Positions 36,069 through 45,979 of a stretch of 64,000 nucleotides of DNA are shown here, one piece after another. Numbering within the stretch: position 1 is the first letter of the stretch; every line of letters starts with the position of its first letter. The position numbers and the translations under genes were made by a program. The DNA comes from Chitinophaga costaii. GTDB taxonomy: Bacteria; Bacteroidota; Bacteroidia; Chitinophagales; Chitinophagaceae. The stretch lies in NCBI RefSeq assembly GCF_900094705.1, contig NZ_FMAR01000013.1, positions 1 through 64,000 of the forward strand, in the 5' to 3' direction. The notes below the pieces were generated by a model, which saw nothing but the letters and a program-made list of their open reading frames with translations, had not been told where the DNA came from and made no database searches.

Positions 36069-36394
36069 ATGAACTTCAGCCTCTACCCCGCATCCTTTTT
36101 TGCCGGGGCTTTTCTGGCTAATGCGACATCCCATCATGTACAGGGAATTTCCGGGAACAAGTTTCCTACTCCTTTCTCAAAACCACGGGGAATAGGCCTT
36201 TCATTGGTTCCGGTAAATTTTATTTATTCGTTGTTTATCCTCTTTGTTGGTTATTTAATGCTGATGAGGAGTGGAATAATACATACGATGCTGCCAAATT
36301 ACTCACCCTCTTCGCCGGCATAGCTGTGAGCGGTATTCGCTCAGTTCCCGTTTTCAGCAGAAGCATAAAGAATAGCCATGCGATTAGCGATTAA
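36069..36394 (+). pseudogene. Frameshifted small membrane protein gene
   Basis: The frame from 36069 reads YPASFFAGAFLANATSHHVQ, GISGNKFPTPFSKPRGIGLS and PVNFIYSLFILFVGYL, typical of a small conserved membrane protein with an N-terminal helix, an HxVxGISGxxFPTPF motif and a second helix. After about position 36257 this frame degenerates and stops at 36323. The -1 frame from the same point continues as EWNNTYDAAKLLTLFAGIAV and stops at 36394, supplying the expected third hydrophobic segment. A single indel near 36250-36262 explains this. It is either a true pseudogene or a sequencing error. Confidence 0.65.
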
Positions 36395-36427
36395 AAAGGG
36401 CGAATAGGATTGCCATAGTACTTCTCA

Positions 36428-37072
36428 CTAAAAAAGCAAAGCATACATAATAATATTTATTCCAAATTTAGTATTGTCTTCTGCAAGAAAACGTTTGTTA
36501 CGAAAATCATAGTCCCACTCGCATCCATAATCTTTATTGCTATACAGTACGCCAATGCGGCCATGAATAGTAATGGCTTTGAGGTAGTCGTGTACGAGGT
36601 CGTCGCCCCAGCCATTTAGCTCGAAAGAGGTATTGGGTGGGCCTTTTTCGAAGGTAAAAAAACTGCGGTATAGTGGATGGTCTTTGGGGATTTTTTGCAG
36701 CGCGTCCTGGCCAAACAGGGATTGCATCTGTGCTTCAAAAGACCGGGCAAACAAACCATCAATATCGTGATTGCAATCGTCTACAAAAACAAAGCCTCCG
36801 TTTTGCACATATTGTTTGAAATGAGCAGCTTCCACGGTGTCGAACTGTACCAGTTTATGACCGCTGAGGTAGCAAAAGGGCGTATTAAAAATATCATTGC
36901 TACTGAGGTCTATTACCTTTTCCTGCAAGTTCACCGGTACTGTGGTGTACTCTATCAGTGAATTCAGCAGGTTAGATGGCATGCGCTGATCAGTATCCCA
37001 ATCGCCGGAGCGGTAGCGCAACCGTGTGAAGGTAAATTTATTGCCTTGAATATCTCTTATCGCTGCACTCAT
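36428..37072 (-). CDS. DUF4159 domain-containing protein
   Basis: A 214-residue protein matching the DUF4159 family, a ThuA-like alpha/beta fold: KFTFTRLRYRSGDWDTDQRMPSNLLNSL at the N-terminus, CYLSGHKLVQFD, YVQNGGFVFVDDCNHD and AITIHGRIGVLYSNKDYGCEW. No signal peptide is evident in this copy. DUF4159 genes recur beside MoxR/DUF58/BatA clusters in Bacteroidota, and here it is divergent from moxR, 124 bp away. Biochemical role unknown. Confidence 0.88.
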   Translation of the reverse strand: MSAAIRDIQGNKFTFTRLRYRSGDWDTDQRMPSNLLNSLIEYTTVPVNLQEKVIDLSSNDIFNTPFCYLSGHKLVQFDTVEAAHFKQYVQNGGFVFVDDCNHDIDGLFARSFEAQMQSLFGQDALQKIPKDHPLYRSFFTFEKGPPNTSFELNGWGDDLVHDYLKAITIHGRIGVLYSNKDYGCEWDYDFRNKRFLAEDNTKFGINIIMYALLF

Positions 37073-37196
37073 GCTTAGCTTTTGCCCGTTTGTATAAATT
37101 TTGTGGCCTGCAATTAAATATAACTTTATTTTACAAGGGTGCTTATGCCGGCGTTTGCCCGATAAAAATCGTTTTTTCTAACCAAAATCACTTGTT

Positions 37197-38195
37197 TTGA
37201 GTCAGCCAAGCCTTGCAATCGACAAATTACTAAATAAATTACCGGAGTTAAAGTCAGAAATCCAAAAAGTGATAGTCGGTCAAAACACCATTATTGAAGA
37301 GATCGTGGTGAGCTTGCTGGCAGGTGGTCATTGCCTGCTGGAAGGCGTGCCGGGACTGGCCAAAACACTGATGGTGCGCACGCTGGCAGATGCTTTGGAC
37401 CTGCCTTTCCGCCGCATACAATTTACACCAGACCTCATGCCCACCGATATTGTAGGAACGGAAGTGCTGGAGGAGGATCATGTTACGGGCAAGCGTTTCT
37501 TCAAATTCAACAAGGGACCGTTGTTTGCCAGCATCGTACTGGCAGATGAAATAAACCGTACGCCTCCCAAAACGCAGGCCGCACTGCTGGAGGCCATGCA
37601 GGAATTTTCGGTGACTTATGGCGGCCAAACCTACCCGCTGGACCGGCCTTTCTTTATCCTGGCCACCCAAAACCCGATAGAACAAGCAGGTACATATCCT
37701 TTGCCGGAAGCGCAGCTAGACCGCTTCCTGCTTTACATTAAAATAGGTTATCCCACTGCAGAGGAGGAAGTAAAGATACTGAGCAGCACTACCGGCACAA
37801 CTAAAGTAAAAGTAGCACCCGTGCTCAATGCTGCAGAGATCATACAACTGCAAAGCCTTGTACGGGAGGTAAGCATCAGTGAAGCATTGATACAATATGT
37901 GTCCCTGCTGGTGCGTGCCACCCGTCCGGATATAACGCCACTGGCCTACATAAAGGAGTGGGTGCGTTGGGGCGCTGGCCCTCGCGCCGGGCAGGCGCTG
38001 ATACTCACGGCCAAGGCCCGTGCCTTATCATTAGGCCGCTATGCCGTTACGGCAGAAGATCTGCAGGCCATGGCTTACCCGGTGCTACGCCACCGGCTGC
38101 TGATGAATTTCAGGGCGGAGGCAGAAAATATTACACCAGATATGGCTACTGCAGCACTCATTCAAGGAGTGGAAAAACCAAAAGGTAAATTGTAA
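37197..38195 (+). CDS. moxR: MoxR-family AAA+ ATPase
   Basis: A 332-residue MoxR AAA+ ATPase: Walker A GVPGLAKT (50-57), Walker B VLADEINR, sensor ATQNPIEQAGTYPLPEAQLDRF and the lid domain YIKEWVRWGAGPRAGQ. MoxR proteins act as chaperones for complexes containing VWA-domain proteins, and the next gene encodes such a protein (DUF58). The start is a TTG; no in-frame ATG fits the conserved N-terminus. It is the first gene of a plus-strand cluster running to about 44.2 kb. Confidence 0.95.
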   Translation: MSQPSLAIDKLLNKLPELKSEIQKVIVGQNTIIEEIVVSLLAGGHCLLEGVPGLAKTLMVRTLADALDLPFRRIQFTPDLMPTDIVGTEVLEEDHVTGKRFFKFNKGPLFASIVLADEINRTPPKTQAALLEAMQEFSVTYGGQTYPLDRPFFILATQNPIEQAGTYPLPEAQLDRFLLYIKIGYPTAEEEVKILSSTTGTTKVKVAPVLNAAEIIQLQSLVREVSISEALIQYVSLLVRATRPDITPLAYIKEWVRWGAGPRAGQALILTAKARALSLGRYAVTAEDLQAMAYPVLRHRLLMNFRAEAENITPDMATAALIQGVEKPKGKL

Positions 38196-38206
38196 ACATT
38201 CGCTTT

Positions 38207-39088
38207 ATGCAACCGGCTCCTGCTACACTAATGGCTATCAAAGACCTGTCGCTGTTTGCCAAAACAGTGATAGATGGTTTTATGACCGGCATTAATAAAA
38301 GCGCCAGCAAAGGTACGGGGCTTGAATTTAGCCAGTATCGCAGCTACCAGCCCGGCGACGACCTGCGCTGGTTAGACTGGAAGATGTATGGCCGCTCCGA
38401 CCGGTATTACATCCGCGAATCGGAGGTAGAAACGAGCATTTCCGTGCGATTCATAGTGGATGCCAGCCAATCCATGGAACATAATGATAACGGATATACG
38501 AAAATGGATTATGCCCGTCATCTGTGCGCCGCGTTGGGGTATCTTGCACATAAACAGGGGGACGCCATTGGCCTGTATGGCCTTACAGAAAAGGGTGTAC
38601 ATGTACTGGCAACCCGGCGCGATGCGCAACACTTACAACGCTTTTATTATCAACTGGAAAATTTGCAACCGGGGGGCCAGTTTACCGCACCGGGATACTA
38701 CAAAAATATCTTTGCCACTACCTCTCACAAAGAGCTGGTGATCATCGTCACCGATTTTTATGAACGGGAAGGAGAGATCGGGCAGTTGCTGAAAGAACTG
38801 TCGGCCTACCGGCACGAGATCATTTTGTTTCAGGTAATGGGACGTAATGAGCTGGAACTGGACTATGGCCAATACAGCAGTTTGCAAGACCTGGAAACGG
38901 GAGAAACTGTTAATATCCATGCTGGCCAGGTGCGCGGGCTTTACCTGGAGCGGTTAAAAACCTGGTTAGCGGCCATTCGCCAGCAGATGCTGGAACAGGG
39001 CATTTCCTACCGCCTCCTGCGTATGGATGCACCCATGGACCAGGCTCTCCGTGATTTTTTGAATCAGCGTCAGAAGATGAGTATTTAA
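38207..39088 (+). CDS. DUF58 domain protein with VWA-like fold
   Basis: A 293-residue DUF58 protein. The hallmark YQPGDDLRWLDWK is at about 47-59, and the MIDAS-like DxSxS motif is at Asp85 (FIVDASQSM), indicating a metal-binding von Willebrand A fold. It follows moxR by 11 bp and precedes the BatA-like gene by 15 bp, the usual MoxR partner arrangement. It probably is the direct client of MoxR in a membrane-associated complex. Confidence 0.93.
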   Translation: MQPAPATLMAIKDLSLFAKTVIDGFMTGINKSASKGTGLEFSQYRSYQPGDDLRWLDWKMYGRSDRYYIRESEVETSISVRFIVDASQSMEHNDNGYTKMDYARHLCAALGYLAHKQGDAIGLYGLTEKGVHVLATRRDAQHLQRFYYQLENLQPGGQFTAPGYYKNIFATTSHKELVIIVTDFYEREGEIGQLLKELSAYRHEIILFQVMGRNELELDYGQYSSLQDLETGETVNIHAGQVRGLYLERLKTWLAAIRQQMLEQGISYRLLRMDAPMDQALRDFLNQRQKMSI

Positions 39089-39103
39089 ACAACGATCTGC
39101 ATT

Positions 39104-40345
39104 TTGCTTCAATTTTTACAACCCATATGGTTACTTGGCATGGCAGGCATCAGCGTGCCGGTGCTTATTCATTTGTGGAACCACCGGCAGAATAAGGTAT
39201 TGCAGATAGGTAGTGTGGCATTGTTGCGGGAAACCCCCCGGAGTAGTGCGCGGAGCCTGCATGTAAACGATTGGTGGCTATTGCTGTTGCGCTGCTTGCT
39301 GCTCATATTGCTGGCTTTACTGCTGGCAGGTCCGGTGTGGAAAGCTTCGCCCGGGGCAACTGCAAAGCAGGGGTGGGTGCTGGTATCCAGGCCTTCGGCC
39401 AATGCGTACAGGAAGGAAATCGATTCCTTGGTGAAGGCTGGTTTTGCATTACATTACTTTGAGAAAGACTTCCCCTTGGTGCGCGTAAAAGACCTGCAAG
39501 CCTCCGATACCGGCCAGCAGAACTATTGGGCTACGGTGGCATTGCTGCAACAAGTGATATTACCTGGGCAACCGGTATACATTTTTACAGACCGTTTGCA
39601 ACGTCATTTCAGTGGACAACGGCCCCGGGTGCAAATGGAGCTGCACTGGCGTACGCGTGTACCCGATACCGTTAGTATGCCGCCACCGCCACCAGATACT
39701 TCTATACAGCGTTTCACCATTTATGATGGCTCACACGCAGCAGACGCATCCTATGTGCAGGCTGCGCTACTGGCCATCCGCCAGTTCAGCGGAAAGAATA
39801 TGGAGGTGCGCAGGGTAAGTACTGCCGCTGCGCTGCCAGCACAGCAAGAATGGTTGTTCTGGCTGTCGGAATCGCCTTTGCCCAATGTGAAGGCCTCCCA
39901 TGTTTTGCAATACGTGCCGGGCGCTGCCCAGCGCGAACAATCTTGGTTACAGCCTGGCAATACGGAGATCGCTATTTACCAACGTGTGCAGGCATCGGAA
40001 CAGGAAGCCCTCTGGCGGGATGGGTATGGCTATCCGCTACTTACCCGGAACGGTACTCACTATTACGCCTATACGCACTTTAATACCTCCTGGAACGATT
40101 TGCCCTGGAGCCCGCAATTACCGGCCTTGCTCCTGCAACTGATATACCCCGGCCATTACAGCGATCAACGTGCCCTGCCGGAACAGGCCGTACAACCTGT
40201 ACAGGTGGCCGGCATTGCATCAACCATTCATCCGCCGGTAAATGACCTGCGTACTACCGGCTGGCTGCTGCTCCTTATTTTATTTGTACTGGAAAGAATA
40301 ACCGCCGGTTTATTGACTAAACAAAAGGAAGAAACAATTGGATAA
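39104..40345 (+). CDS. BatA-domain membrane protein
   Basis: A 413-residue protein. It begins LQFLQPIWLLGMAGISVPVLIHLWNHR, the BatA N-terminal membrane signature, with a second helix LLLLRCLLLILLALLLAGPVW; a long periplasmic region follows and a final helix LLLLILFVLERITAGLLT ends it. No VWA MIDAS motif is seen in the long domain, so it resembles the MIDAS-less aerotolerance-type proteins. Start is TTG. It overlaps the next gene by 8 bp. Confidence 0.85.
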   Translation: MLQFLQPIWLLGMAGISVPVLIHLWNHRQNKVLQIGSVALLRETPRSSARSLHVNDWWLLLLRCLLLILLALLLAGPVWKASPGATAKQGWVLVSRPSANAYRKEIDSLVKAGFALHYFEKDFPLVRVKDLQASDTGQQNYWATVALLQQVILPGQPVYIFTDRLQRHFSGQRPRVQMELHWRTRVPDTVSMPPPPPDTSIQRFTIYDGSHAADASYVQAALLAIRQFSGKNMEVRRVSTAAALPAQQEWLFWLSESPLPNVKASHVLQYVPGAAQREQSWLQPGNTEIAIYQRVQASEQEALWRDGYGYPLLTRNGTHYYAYTHFNTSWNDLPWSPQLPALLLQLIYPGHYSDQRALPEQAVQPVQVAGIASTIHPPVNDLRTTGWLLLLILFVLERITAGLLTKQKEETIG

Positions 40346-42422
40346 AGGCTTATATATTATTCAACAATTACTACGCCGCTGGCAGTGGCAGGGCTTTTTG
40401 ATCAATGCCCTGCGCGGACTGTCGGTGAGCGGTATTGTTACTTCGCTGCTACACATTACCTGGCATTGGAGTATGTGGTGGATGCTGCCTTTGTGGGTAC
40501 TCAGTACGGCGATCTTCCATTATGTTTTTTCCTACCGGAAGCTCCGGGATAAAGACGTGGCGGTATGGATAGACCAGCAACATCCGCAGATGGAAGACAG
40601 TACAACGCTGTTATTGGAAAAGCATTTGCAAGGGTTGCCTGGCCTGCAAGCCGAGAAAGTGAATGCGATATTGCCAGGGCTTAAGGTGTTGCCACCTTTT
40701 ACAAGAACATGGCGTATGGCTGTTCTTACGGCCGCCGGAAGCCTTTCCCTGGCTGCTTTTGCAACGTATGTGTCTGCACGCCTGGCACAGCAAAATATGG
40801 CTGGAGCAATGGTAGAAGATACCCTCCCGGAAACCAGGCTGCCTGAAATCGAAGGCGTAGTGGTACATATCACCCCACCCACTTATACGCACCTGGAAAA
40901 ACGTACGCAGGAAAATTTCCAGTTAAAAGTAGTGGCCGGCAGCAACGTGCGCTGGCAAATTACCACCACCCGGCCAGTACCTGCGCTGGCACTACGTTTT
41001 AATGATTCGCTGACTGTAAATTTAACATCGACAGACAGCACACACTGGCAATTGGGCATTACCATACAGCAGCCGGGTTATTATCAGGCGCAGCTCAATG
41101 GGCAATGGTCTGCCTTATATAAGCTGGAAGTTATTAAAGATCAGCCCCCGCAAATACAAGTTCAATCTCCCAAAGCCTATACCCTCATCGATTATGGCAG
41201 GCCGCCGCAAGTGCAGTTATTGGCCAGCATCAGCGACGATTACGGGTTGTTGAGCGATACGCTGTTTATCACCATTGCCAGCGGGGAAGGAGAAGCAGTG
41301 AAATTCCGGGAACAAAAAATGCCACTGCCCATATCCGCCGGCACGCGCAGTGCCACCGTGGCTAAACTGTTAGACCTGCGGGCATTGCAGATGCAGCCCG
41401 GAGATGAACTGTATTTTTACCTCAGCGCACAGGACGCGCTGCACCAGCAAGGCCGTTCAGACCGCAACATGGTGGTGTGGGAAGATACGGCCCAACTTAT
41501 GAAGCTGGATGGCATGGCCAATGGGGTAGACCTGAAACCGGCCTTCTTCCGCAGTGAGCGCCAGATTATCATGGAAACCGAGCAACTGCTGCGGGATAAA
41601 GACACCATTCGCCTGCAACAATTTCAGGATAAAAGCAGCGATCTGGGTAGCGATCAGAAATTGCTGCGCTTGCGTTACGGCCAGTTCCTGGGCGAAGAAG
41701 CTGAAGACGGTGCCGAAGCCAGGGAAGCCCTGGCGCAATTGGACAATCCCGCCGATTTTAGCAACGCTGCCAAGATACTTGACGCCGTAACAGACAAACA
41801 TGATAATGCCGAAGATGCTGGTTTCTTCGATCCAACAACAAAGGCCCAACTCAAGGCCACCCTCACCGAAATGTGGAATGCCGAATTGCGCCTGCGCACC
41901 TATAAACCTGCCGAGGCATTGCCTTACGCTTACAAAGCCCTGCGTATGCTTAAAGACCTGCAACAGCAATCCCGTGCCTACGTGGCTAAAACAGGGGTGA
42001 AGCTTACCCCGCTAAAACCAGAAAAGCGACTTACCGGCGTGCTCACCGGCATTGCTGATCCACTAACGGAAAGGAATATACGTAATATTGGATCCGATAC
42101 ATTATTGCGCCTTTCGCTGGGCATACTGGAATTGTGGCAAAGCGGCACCACGCCAGATATCCGCCAGCAGCAGGTATTACAGCGGGCCGGGTTACAATTG
42201 GCCACCCACGCCGCCTCCGATCCGGCTACTTACCTGCCGCCAGTAGCAGCCCTGCGGCGCATGTTGGAACAAGGCCCTGCGGGCAGCGATTTTCAAACCA
42301 CAGAGCGCGCCCTGCAACAATTGCTGCCGCCGCCGGCCTGGCAACCTTACAGGAGGGAGCAGGAGGAGGACATGCATTTATCGCAGCATTATTTCGAACA
42401 ATTGCAGGCCTTGAAAAAATAA
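40338..42422 (+). CDS. Large membrane-anchored protein, DUF4175-like
   Basis: A 694-residue protein with two N-terminal membrane helices (ISGIVTSLLHITWHW-like region and MWWMLPLWVLSTAIFHYVF) and another near 130-150 (MAVLTAAGSLSLAAFATYV). The rest is periplasmic, with Ig-like VVVHITPPTYTHLEKRTQEN and YYQAQLNGQWSALYKLEVIKDQPP, then a helical region with several Gln/Leu-rich segments. This order matches the DUF4175-type proteins found in this gene cluster. Starts with TTG inside the previous gene (8-bp overlap), indicating translational coupling. Confidence 0.75.
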   Translation: MDKGLYIIQQLLRRWQWQGFLINALRGLSVSGIVTSLLHITWHWSMWWMLPLWVLSTAIFHYVFSYRKLRDKDVAVWIDQQHPQMEDSTTLLLEKHLQGLPGLQAEKVNAILPGLKVLPPFTRTWRMAVLTAAGSLSLAAFATYVSARLAQQNMAGAMVEDTLPETRLPEIEGVVVHITPPTYTHLEKRTQENFQLKVVAGSNVRWQITTTRPVPALALRFNDSLTVNLTSTDSTHWQLGITIQQPGYYQAQLNGQWSALYKLEVIKDQPPQIQVQSPKAYTLIDYGRPPQVQLLASISDDYGLLSDTLFITIASGEGEAVKFREQKMPLPISAGTRSATVAKLLDLRALQMQPGDELYFYLSAQDALHQQGRSDRNMVVWEDTAQLMKLDGMANGVDLKPAFFRSERQIIMETEQLLRDKDTIRLQQFQDKSSDLGSDQKLLRLRYGQFLGEEAEDGAEAREALAQLDNPADFSNAAKILDAVTDKHDNAEDAGFFDPTTKAQLKATLTEMWNAELRLRTYKPAEALPYAYKALRMLKDLQQQSRAYVAKTGVKLTPLKPEKRLTGVLTGIADPLTERNIRNIGSDTLLRLSLGILELWQSGTTPDIRQQQVLQRAGLQLATHAASDPATYLPPVAALRRMLEQGPAGSDFQTTERALQQLLPPPAWQPYRREQEEDMHLSQHYFEQLQALKK

Positions 42423-42460
42423 TACGCGGCGTTCATTGCGGCTTTTGAAAATGGAAATTT

Positions 42461-44212
42461 ATGAATTGGGATAGGATCGTTTTTATCATAGCAGGTTTGC
42501 TGACCATCTGGCTGGTGGCTGCCGAAATACAGCGCAGCAATAAGGCGCGCCTGCCCTGGCGGTTGCTGGCTACGGTAGTGGCCATTGGCGCACTCCTGGC
42601 CATGGCGCTGCCTTTGCGGCTACCGCCCGTCCATGCCCCCACACAGGAAAAGGTGATCGTGCTTACGGATGGATTTGATACCGATACAGTGAAGGCCTTG
42701 TACAACCCACATACATCCGTATATGCTGCCGATAGCCTGGCCTGGGTAAAAGGCCGGCGCTGGAATGCGCAGTGGATGCCATATCCCGAAAACTGGGTGC
42801 AGGCAGGAAAAACGATACAGGTAGTGGGCAGTGGCCTGGCTCCTTATCAGTTATCTTCAGGAAGTTTCGTTTTTCATCCTTCTCCCACACCGGCAGGCGT
42901 TATCCATATCAGTTGGAAACAACGCCTGGCTACTGGAGAAGCGTTGCAAGTACAGGGGCAATACTCCCGCAGCCAACATAAAGCGGTAAAGCTGTTGCTT
43001 TATGGGTTACATGCGCCACTCGATTCGCAGTTAATACCCGCTGCGGCTGCCGCAGACAACGTCCCCTTTACCCTAACTGCCCGCCCCAAACACAGCGGGG
43101 GGGCTGTATACCGTATCATAGCCATGCAGGGGAGCGATACCCTGTCCAATGATCCCCTGCCTGTTTTTGTAACACCCGCAGATACCCTCAACGTACTGCT
43201 GCTGGCTGCCATGCCCGATGCGGAGAACCGTTTTCTCAAAGACTGGTTGGGCAGTCATGGCAGCAAAGTAGCCATGCGTACGGTGATTAGTAAGGCCCGG
43301 TATGACCAGGGCTTTATGAACCGGCATAAAGATGCGCTACCCCTCACTGCGGCCAGCTTGGCCCATTACGACCTGGTAGTAGCCGATGCCGCCGCCCTGC
43401 AAGCCCTGCCCGGCCCCGACCTCGCCGCCATAGCGGCACAGGTGGAACAAGGTATGGGCCTGCTTGTGAAAGCAGATAGCGGTCAAAATACCCATGCTTT
43501 CTACACACAGGGTATCGGCTTGCAAACCGCAACAGCGGCTCAGGAGCAGGTAATTGTATGGAAGGACGGCCAGCAGCTGATGGCCCCCCTGCATACGGGG
43601 CAGGCTGTGTATATCCGGCCTGGCGACGGCGTGCAGCCACTGCATACCGACGATAAAGGGCATGTGATGAGTGCCATACACCTGTATGGTAGGGGCAGGA
43701 TAGTAACCTCCACGCTTACGGATACGTATACCTGGCAGCTTGCCGCACAAGCCGATAATTATGCACAGGTGTGGAGCCAGTTGCTGCAAAAGACTGCCAG
43801 GGAAAAACCGGCATCGGATGCTGTGTATGGGGAAACGGCATTCCCGCTGCCCCATACCCCCGTTTCACTTTTCCGGGAAAGCAATCATCCTCCGCAGGAT
43901 ACTACGCTGGCATTTGCCCCCAATAGCGCTATGCCCTTCCGCTGGCAAGCCACAGCCTGGCCCCGTAGCGCCGGCTGGCAGGCCATTGAAAGCGGCTCGC
44001 CCTGGTATGTGTACACGGAAAAAGACTGGCAGTCGCTTCGCAGCGCAGCCCGCTTGCAGATTACGGAGGCTTACACCCGCCAACCTATAAGAGAACTAAC
44101 GGAAACGAATATACGAAGTAATCAGGATCAAGGCCTCCCCATGCCCCCGCTTTATTTTTTCCTCGCTTTCCTGGCGGCAGCGGGATTTTTGTGGCTGGAG
44201 CGGAAATTGTGA
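42461..44212 (+). CDS. Membrane protein of the MoxR/BatA cluster
   Basis: A 583-residue protein: two N-terminal hydrophobic helices (RIVFIIAGLLTIWLVAAE and LLATVVAIGALLAMALPL), a long extracytoplasmic part with a glutamine-amidotransferase-like stretch (VLLLAAMPDAENRFLKDWLG, LVVADAAALQALPGPDLAAI), and a C-terminal helix (LYFFLAFLAAAGFLWLERKL) ending at the membrane. This architecture is common for BatA-cluster proteins in Bacteroidota. It starts 38 bp after the DUF4175-like gene. Function unknown; its neighbours point to an envelope complex driven by MoxR. Confidence 0.75.
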   Translation: MNWDRIVFIIAGLLTIWLVAAEIQRSNKARLPWRLLATVVAIGALLAMALPLRLPPVHAPTQEKVIVLTDGFDTDTVKALYNPHTSVYAADSLAWVKGRRWNAQWMPYPENWVQAGKTIQVVGSGLAPYQLSSGSFVFHPSPTPAGVIHISWKQRLATGEALQVQGQYSRSQHKAVKLLLYGLHAPLDSQLIPAAAAADNVPFTLTARPKHSGGAVYRIIAMQGSDTLSNDPLPVFVTPADTLNVLLLAAMPDAENRFLKDWLGSHGSKVAMRTVISKARYDQGFMNRHKDALPLTAASLAHYDLVVADAAALQALPGPDLAAIAAQVEQGMGLLVKADSGQNTHAFYTQGIGLQTATAAQEQVIVWKDGQQLMAPLHTGQAVYIRPGDGVQPLHTDDKGHVMSAIHLYGRGRIVTSTLTDTYTWQLAAQADNYAQVWSQLLQKTAREKPASDAVYGETAFPLPHTPVSLFRESNHPPQDTTLAFAPNSAMPFRWQATAWPRSAGWQAIESGSPWYVYTEKDWQSLRSAARLQITEAYTRQPIRELTETNIRSNQDQGLPMPPLYFFLAFLAAAGFLWLERKL

Positions 44213-44311
44213 TAAGCGGTTTTCATTCTCGTGAGTTTTTAACTAGCTTGTGCTTACGCCATTGCTATCAGTCAACAAAAACCATTATCTAAATCTCAAA
44301 AGGGTTACATC

Positions 44312-45952
44312 TTGAAAAGAAAAGACTTTCTACAATGGTCCGCCATGGGCCTGGGTGCATTTATGTTGCCCAACATCCCGGCTTTCGGACGGTCTATTGA
44401 CCCGCTGGAAGCACTGCATGAGGGCATAGATGTAAAGCTTAAAAAAGAGCTGTCGGATGTGGCACTCAATGCGGCTAAAGCTAAGGGTGCTACCTATGCC
44501 GATGTACGCATTGGCCGTTACCTGAACCAATTTGTACTGACCCGCGAAACCCGTGTACAGAATGTGGCCAATACAGAATCCTATGGAGTAGGCATCCGTG
44601 TTATTGCCAATGGTAGCTGGGGTTTTGCCGCTACCAACAAGGTGACGAAAGAAGACATTGCCCGCACCGCCGAGCGCGCCGTGGCCGTTGCTAAAGCCAA
44701 TAGCCGCGTACCCGCCGACCCGGTGCAACTGGCTCCGCAAAAGGGCTATGGCGAAGTAACCTGGAAAACCCCCATCGAACAAAGTGCCTTTGCCGTGCCG
44801 GTAAGAGATAAGGTAGATCTGCTCCTGAAGGTGAATAGCATTGCCCTGCAGGGCGGCGCAAATTTTGTGAACTCAGGCATCTTCGCCTCCAATGAACAAA
44901 AATATTTCGCCTCAACGGATGGTTCCTACATAGACCAGGATATTCACCGCATTTATCCCCAGTTTAATGTGACGAAAATCGATAAGGCTTCCGGCAAATT
45001 CGAGACCCGCGCCTCCTTTAGTTCTCCCATGGGTATGGGCTATGAATACCTCACGCCCACACCGGAAAGCAAAGTAAGCGGCCTCGTAACCCGATATAAA
45101 GACCGCTATGACATATTGGAAGATGTGAAAAATGCCACCGCAGACGTTACCCAGAAAATGACTGCCAAGAGTGTGGAACCGGGTAAGTACGACCTGCTGC
45201 TGGACCCTTCCCATCTCTGGCTCACCATTCATGAATCGGTGGCCCACCCTACGGAACTAGACCGTGTACTGGGCTATGAAGCCAACTATGCCGGCACCAG
45301 TTTCCTTACGCTGGATAAATGGCGCTCCGGCAACTTCCAGTTTGGCAGCAAGCTGGTAAACATTGTGGCCGATAAGGCCCAGCCGCATTCGCTCGGCGCC
45401 GTAGGCTACGACGATGAAGGGGTGGCTCCCAAGAAATGGGAACTTATCAAAGATGGCGTGCTGGTAAACTACCAGGCTATCCGCGACCAGGCCCATATCA
45501 TTGGACTTAAGGAATCGCAGGGCTGCTGTTATGCACAAAGCTGGAGCGACGTGCAGTTTCAGCGCATGCCCAACGTATCATTGCAACCGGGTAAGGATAC
45601 GTTGAGTGTAGACGATATGATAAAAAATATCAAGAAAGGCATATACATCATGGGCAATGGATCTTTCTCCATTGACCAGCAGCGGTACAACTTCCAGTTT
45701 GGTGGACAAACGTTTTACGAGATCAGTGAAGGCAAGGTAGTGGGTATGCTTAAAGATGTGGCTTACCAGGCTAATACCCGCGAGTTCTGGAATTCCTGCA
45801 CGGCTATTGCAGATAAGCGCGATTACAGGTTGGGTGGGGCTTTTAACGATGGTAAAGGCCAGCCTTCCCAATCCAATGCAGTATCGCACGGAAGTTCTAC
45901 CGCCCGCTTTGATGGTGTGAATGTGATCAATACCGCGCGTAAAATCGGGTAA
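44312..45952 (+). CDS. tldD: TldD-family metallopeptidase, exported (copy 1)
   Basis: A 546-residue TldD/PmbA-family protein. The zinc motif HESVAH (His307, Glu308, His312, pattern HExxxH) is intact, and Cys496 in FWNSCTAIADK sits where E. coli TldD has its third zinc ligand. Unlike cytoplasmic TldD, it starts KRKDFLQWSAMGLGAFML, a Tat-like leader with one arginine replaced by lysine, followed by a hydrophobic core. Start is TTG. It is followed 27 bp later by a TldE-type partner. TldD/E proteases degrade unfolded or modified peptides through a narrow channel; a periplasmic site is inferred from the leader. Confidence 0.88.
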   Translation: MKRKDFLQWSAMGLGAFMLPNIPAFGRSIDPLEALHEGIDVKLKKELSDVALNAAKAKGATYADVRIGRYLNQFVLTRETRVQNVANTESYGVGIRVIANGSWGFAATNKVTKEDIARTAERAVAVAKANSRVPADPVQLAPQKGYGEVTWKTPIEQSAFAVPVRDKVDLLLKVNSIALQGGANFVNSGIFASNEQKYFASTDGSYIDQDIHRIYPQFNVTKIDKASGKFETRASFSSPMGMGYEYLTPTPESKVSGLVTRYKDRYDILEDVKNATADVTQKMTAKSVEPGKYDLLLDPSHLWLTIHESVAHPTELDRVLGYEANYAGTSFLTLDKWRSGNFQFGSKLVNIVADKAQPHSLGAVGYDDEGVAPKKWELIKDGVLVNYQAIRDQAHIIGLKESQGCCYAQSWSDVQFQRMPNVSLQPGKDTLSVDDMIKNIKKGIYIMGNGSFSIDQQRYNFQFGGQTFYEISEGKVVGMLKDVAYQANTREFWNSCTAIADKRDYRLGGAFNDGKGQPSQSNAVSHGSSTARFDGVNVINTARKIG

Positions 45953-45979
45953 ATGTTTTAACCACTTAACAATTCCTCC

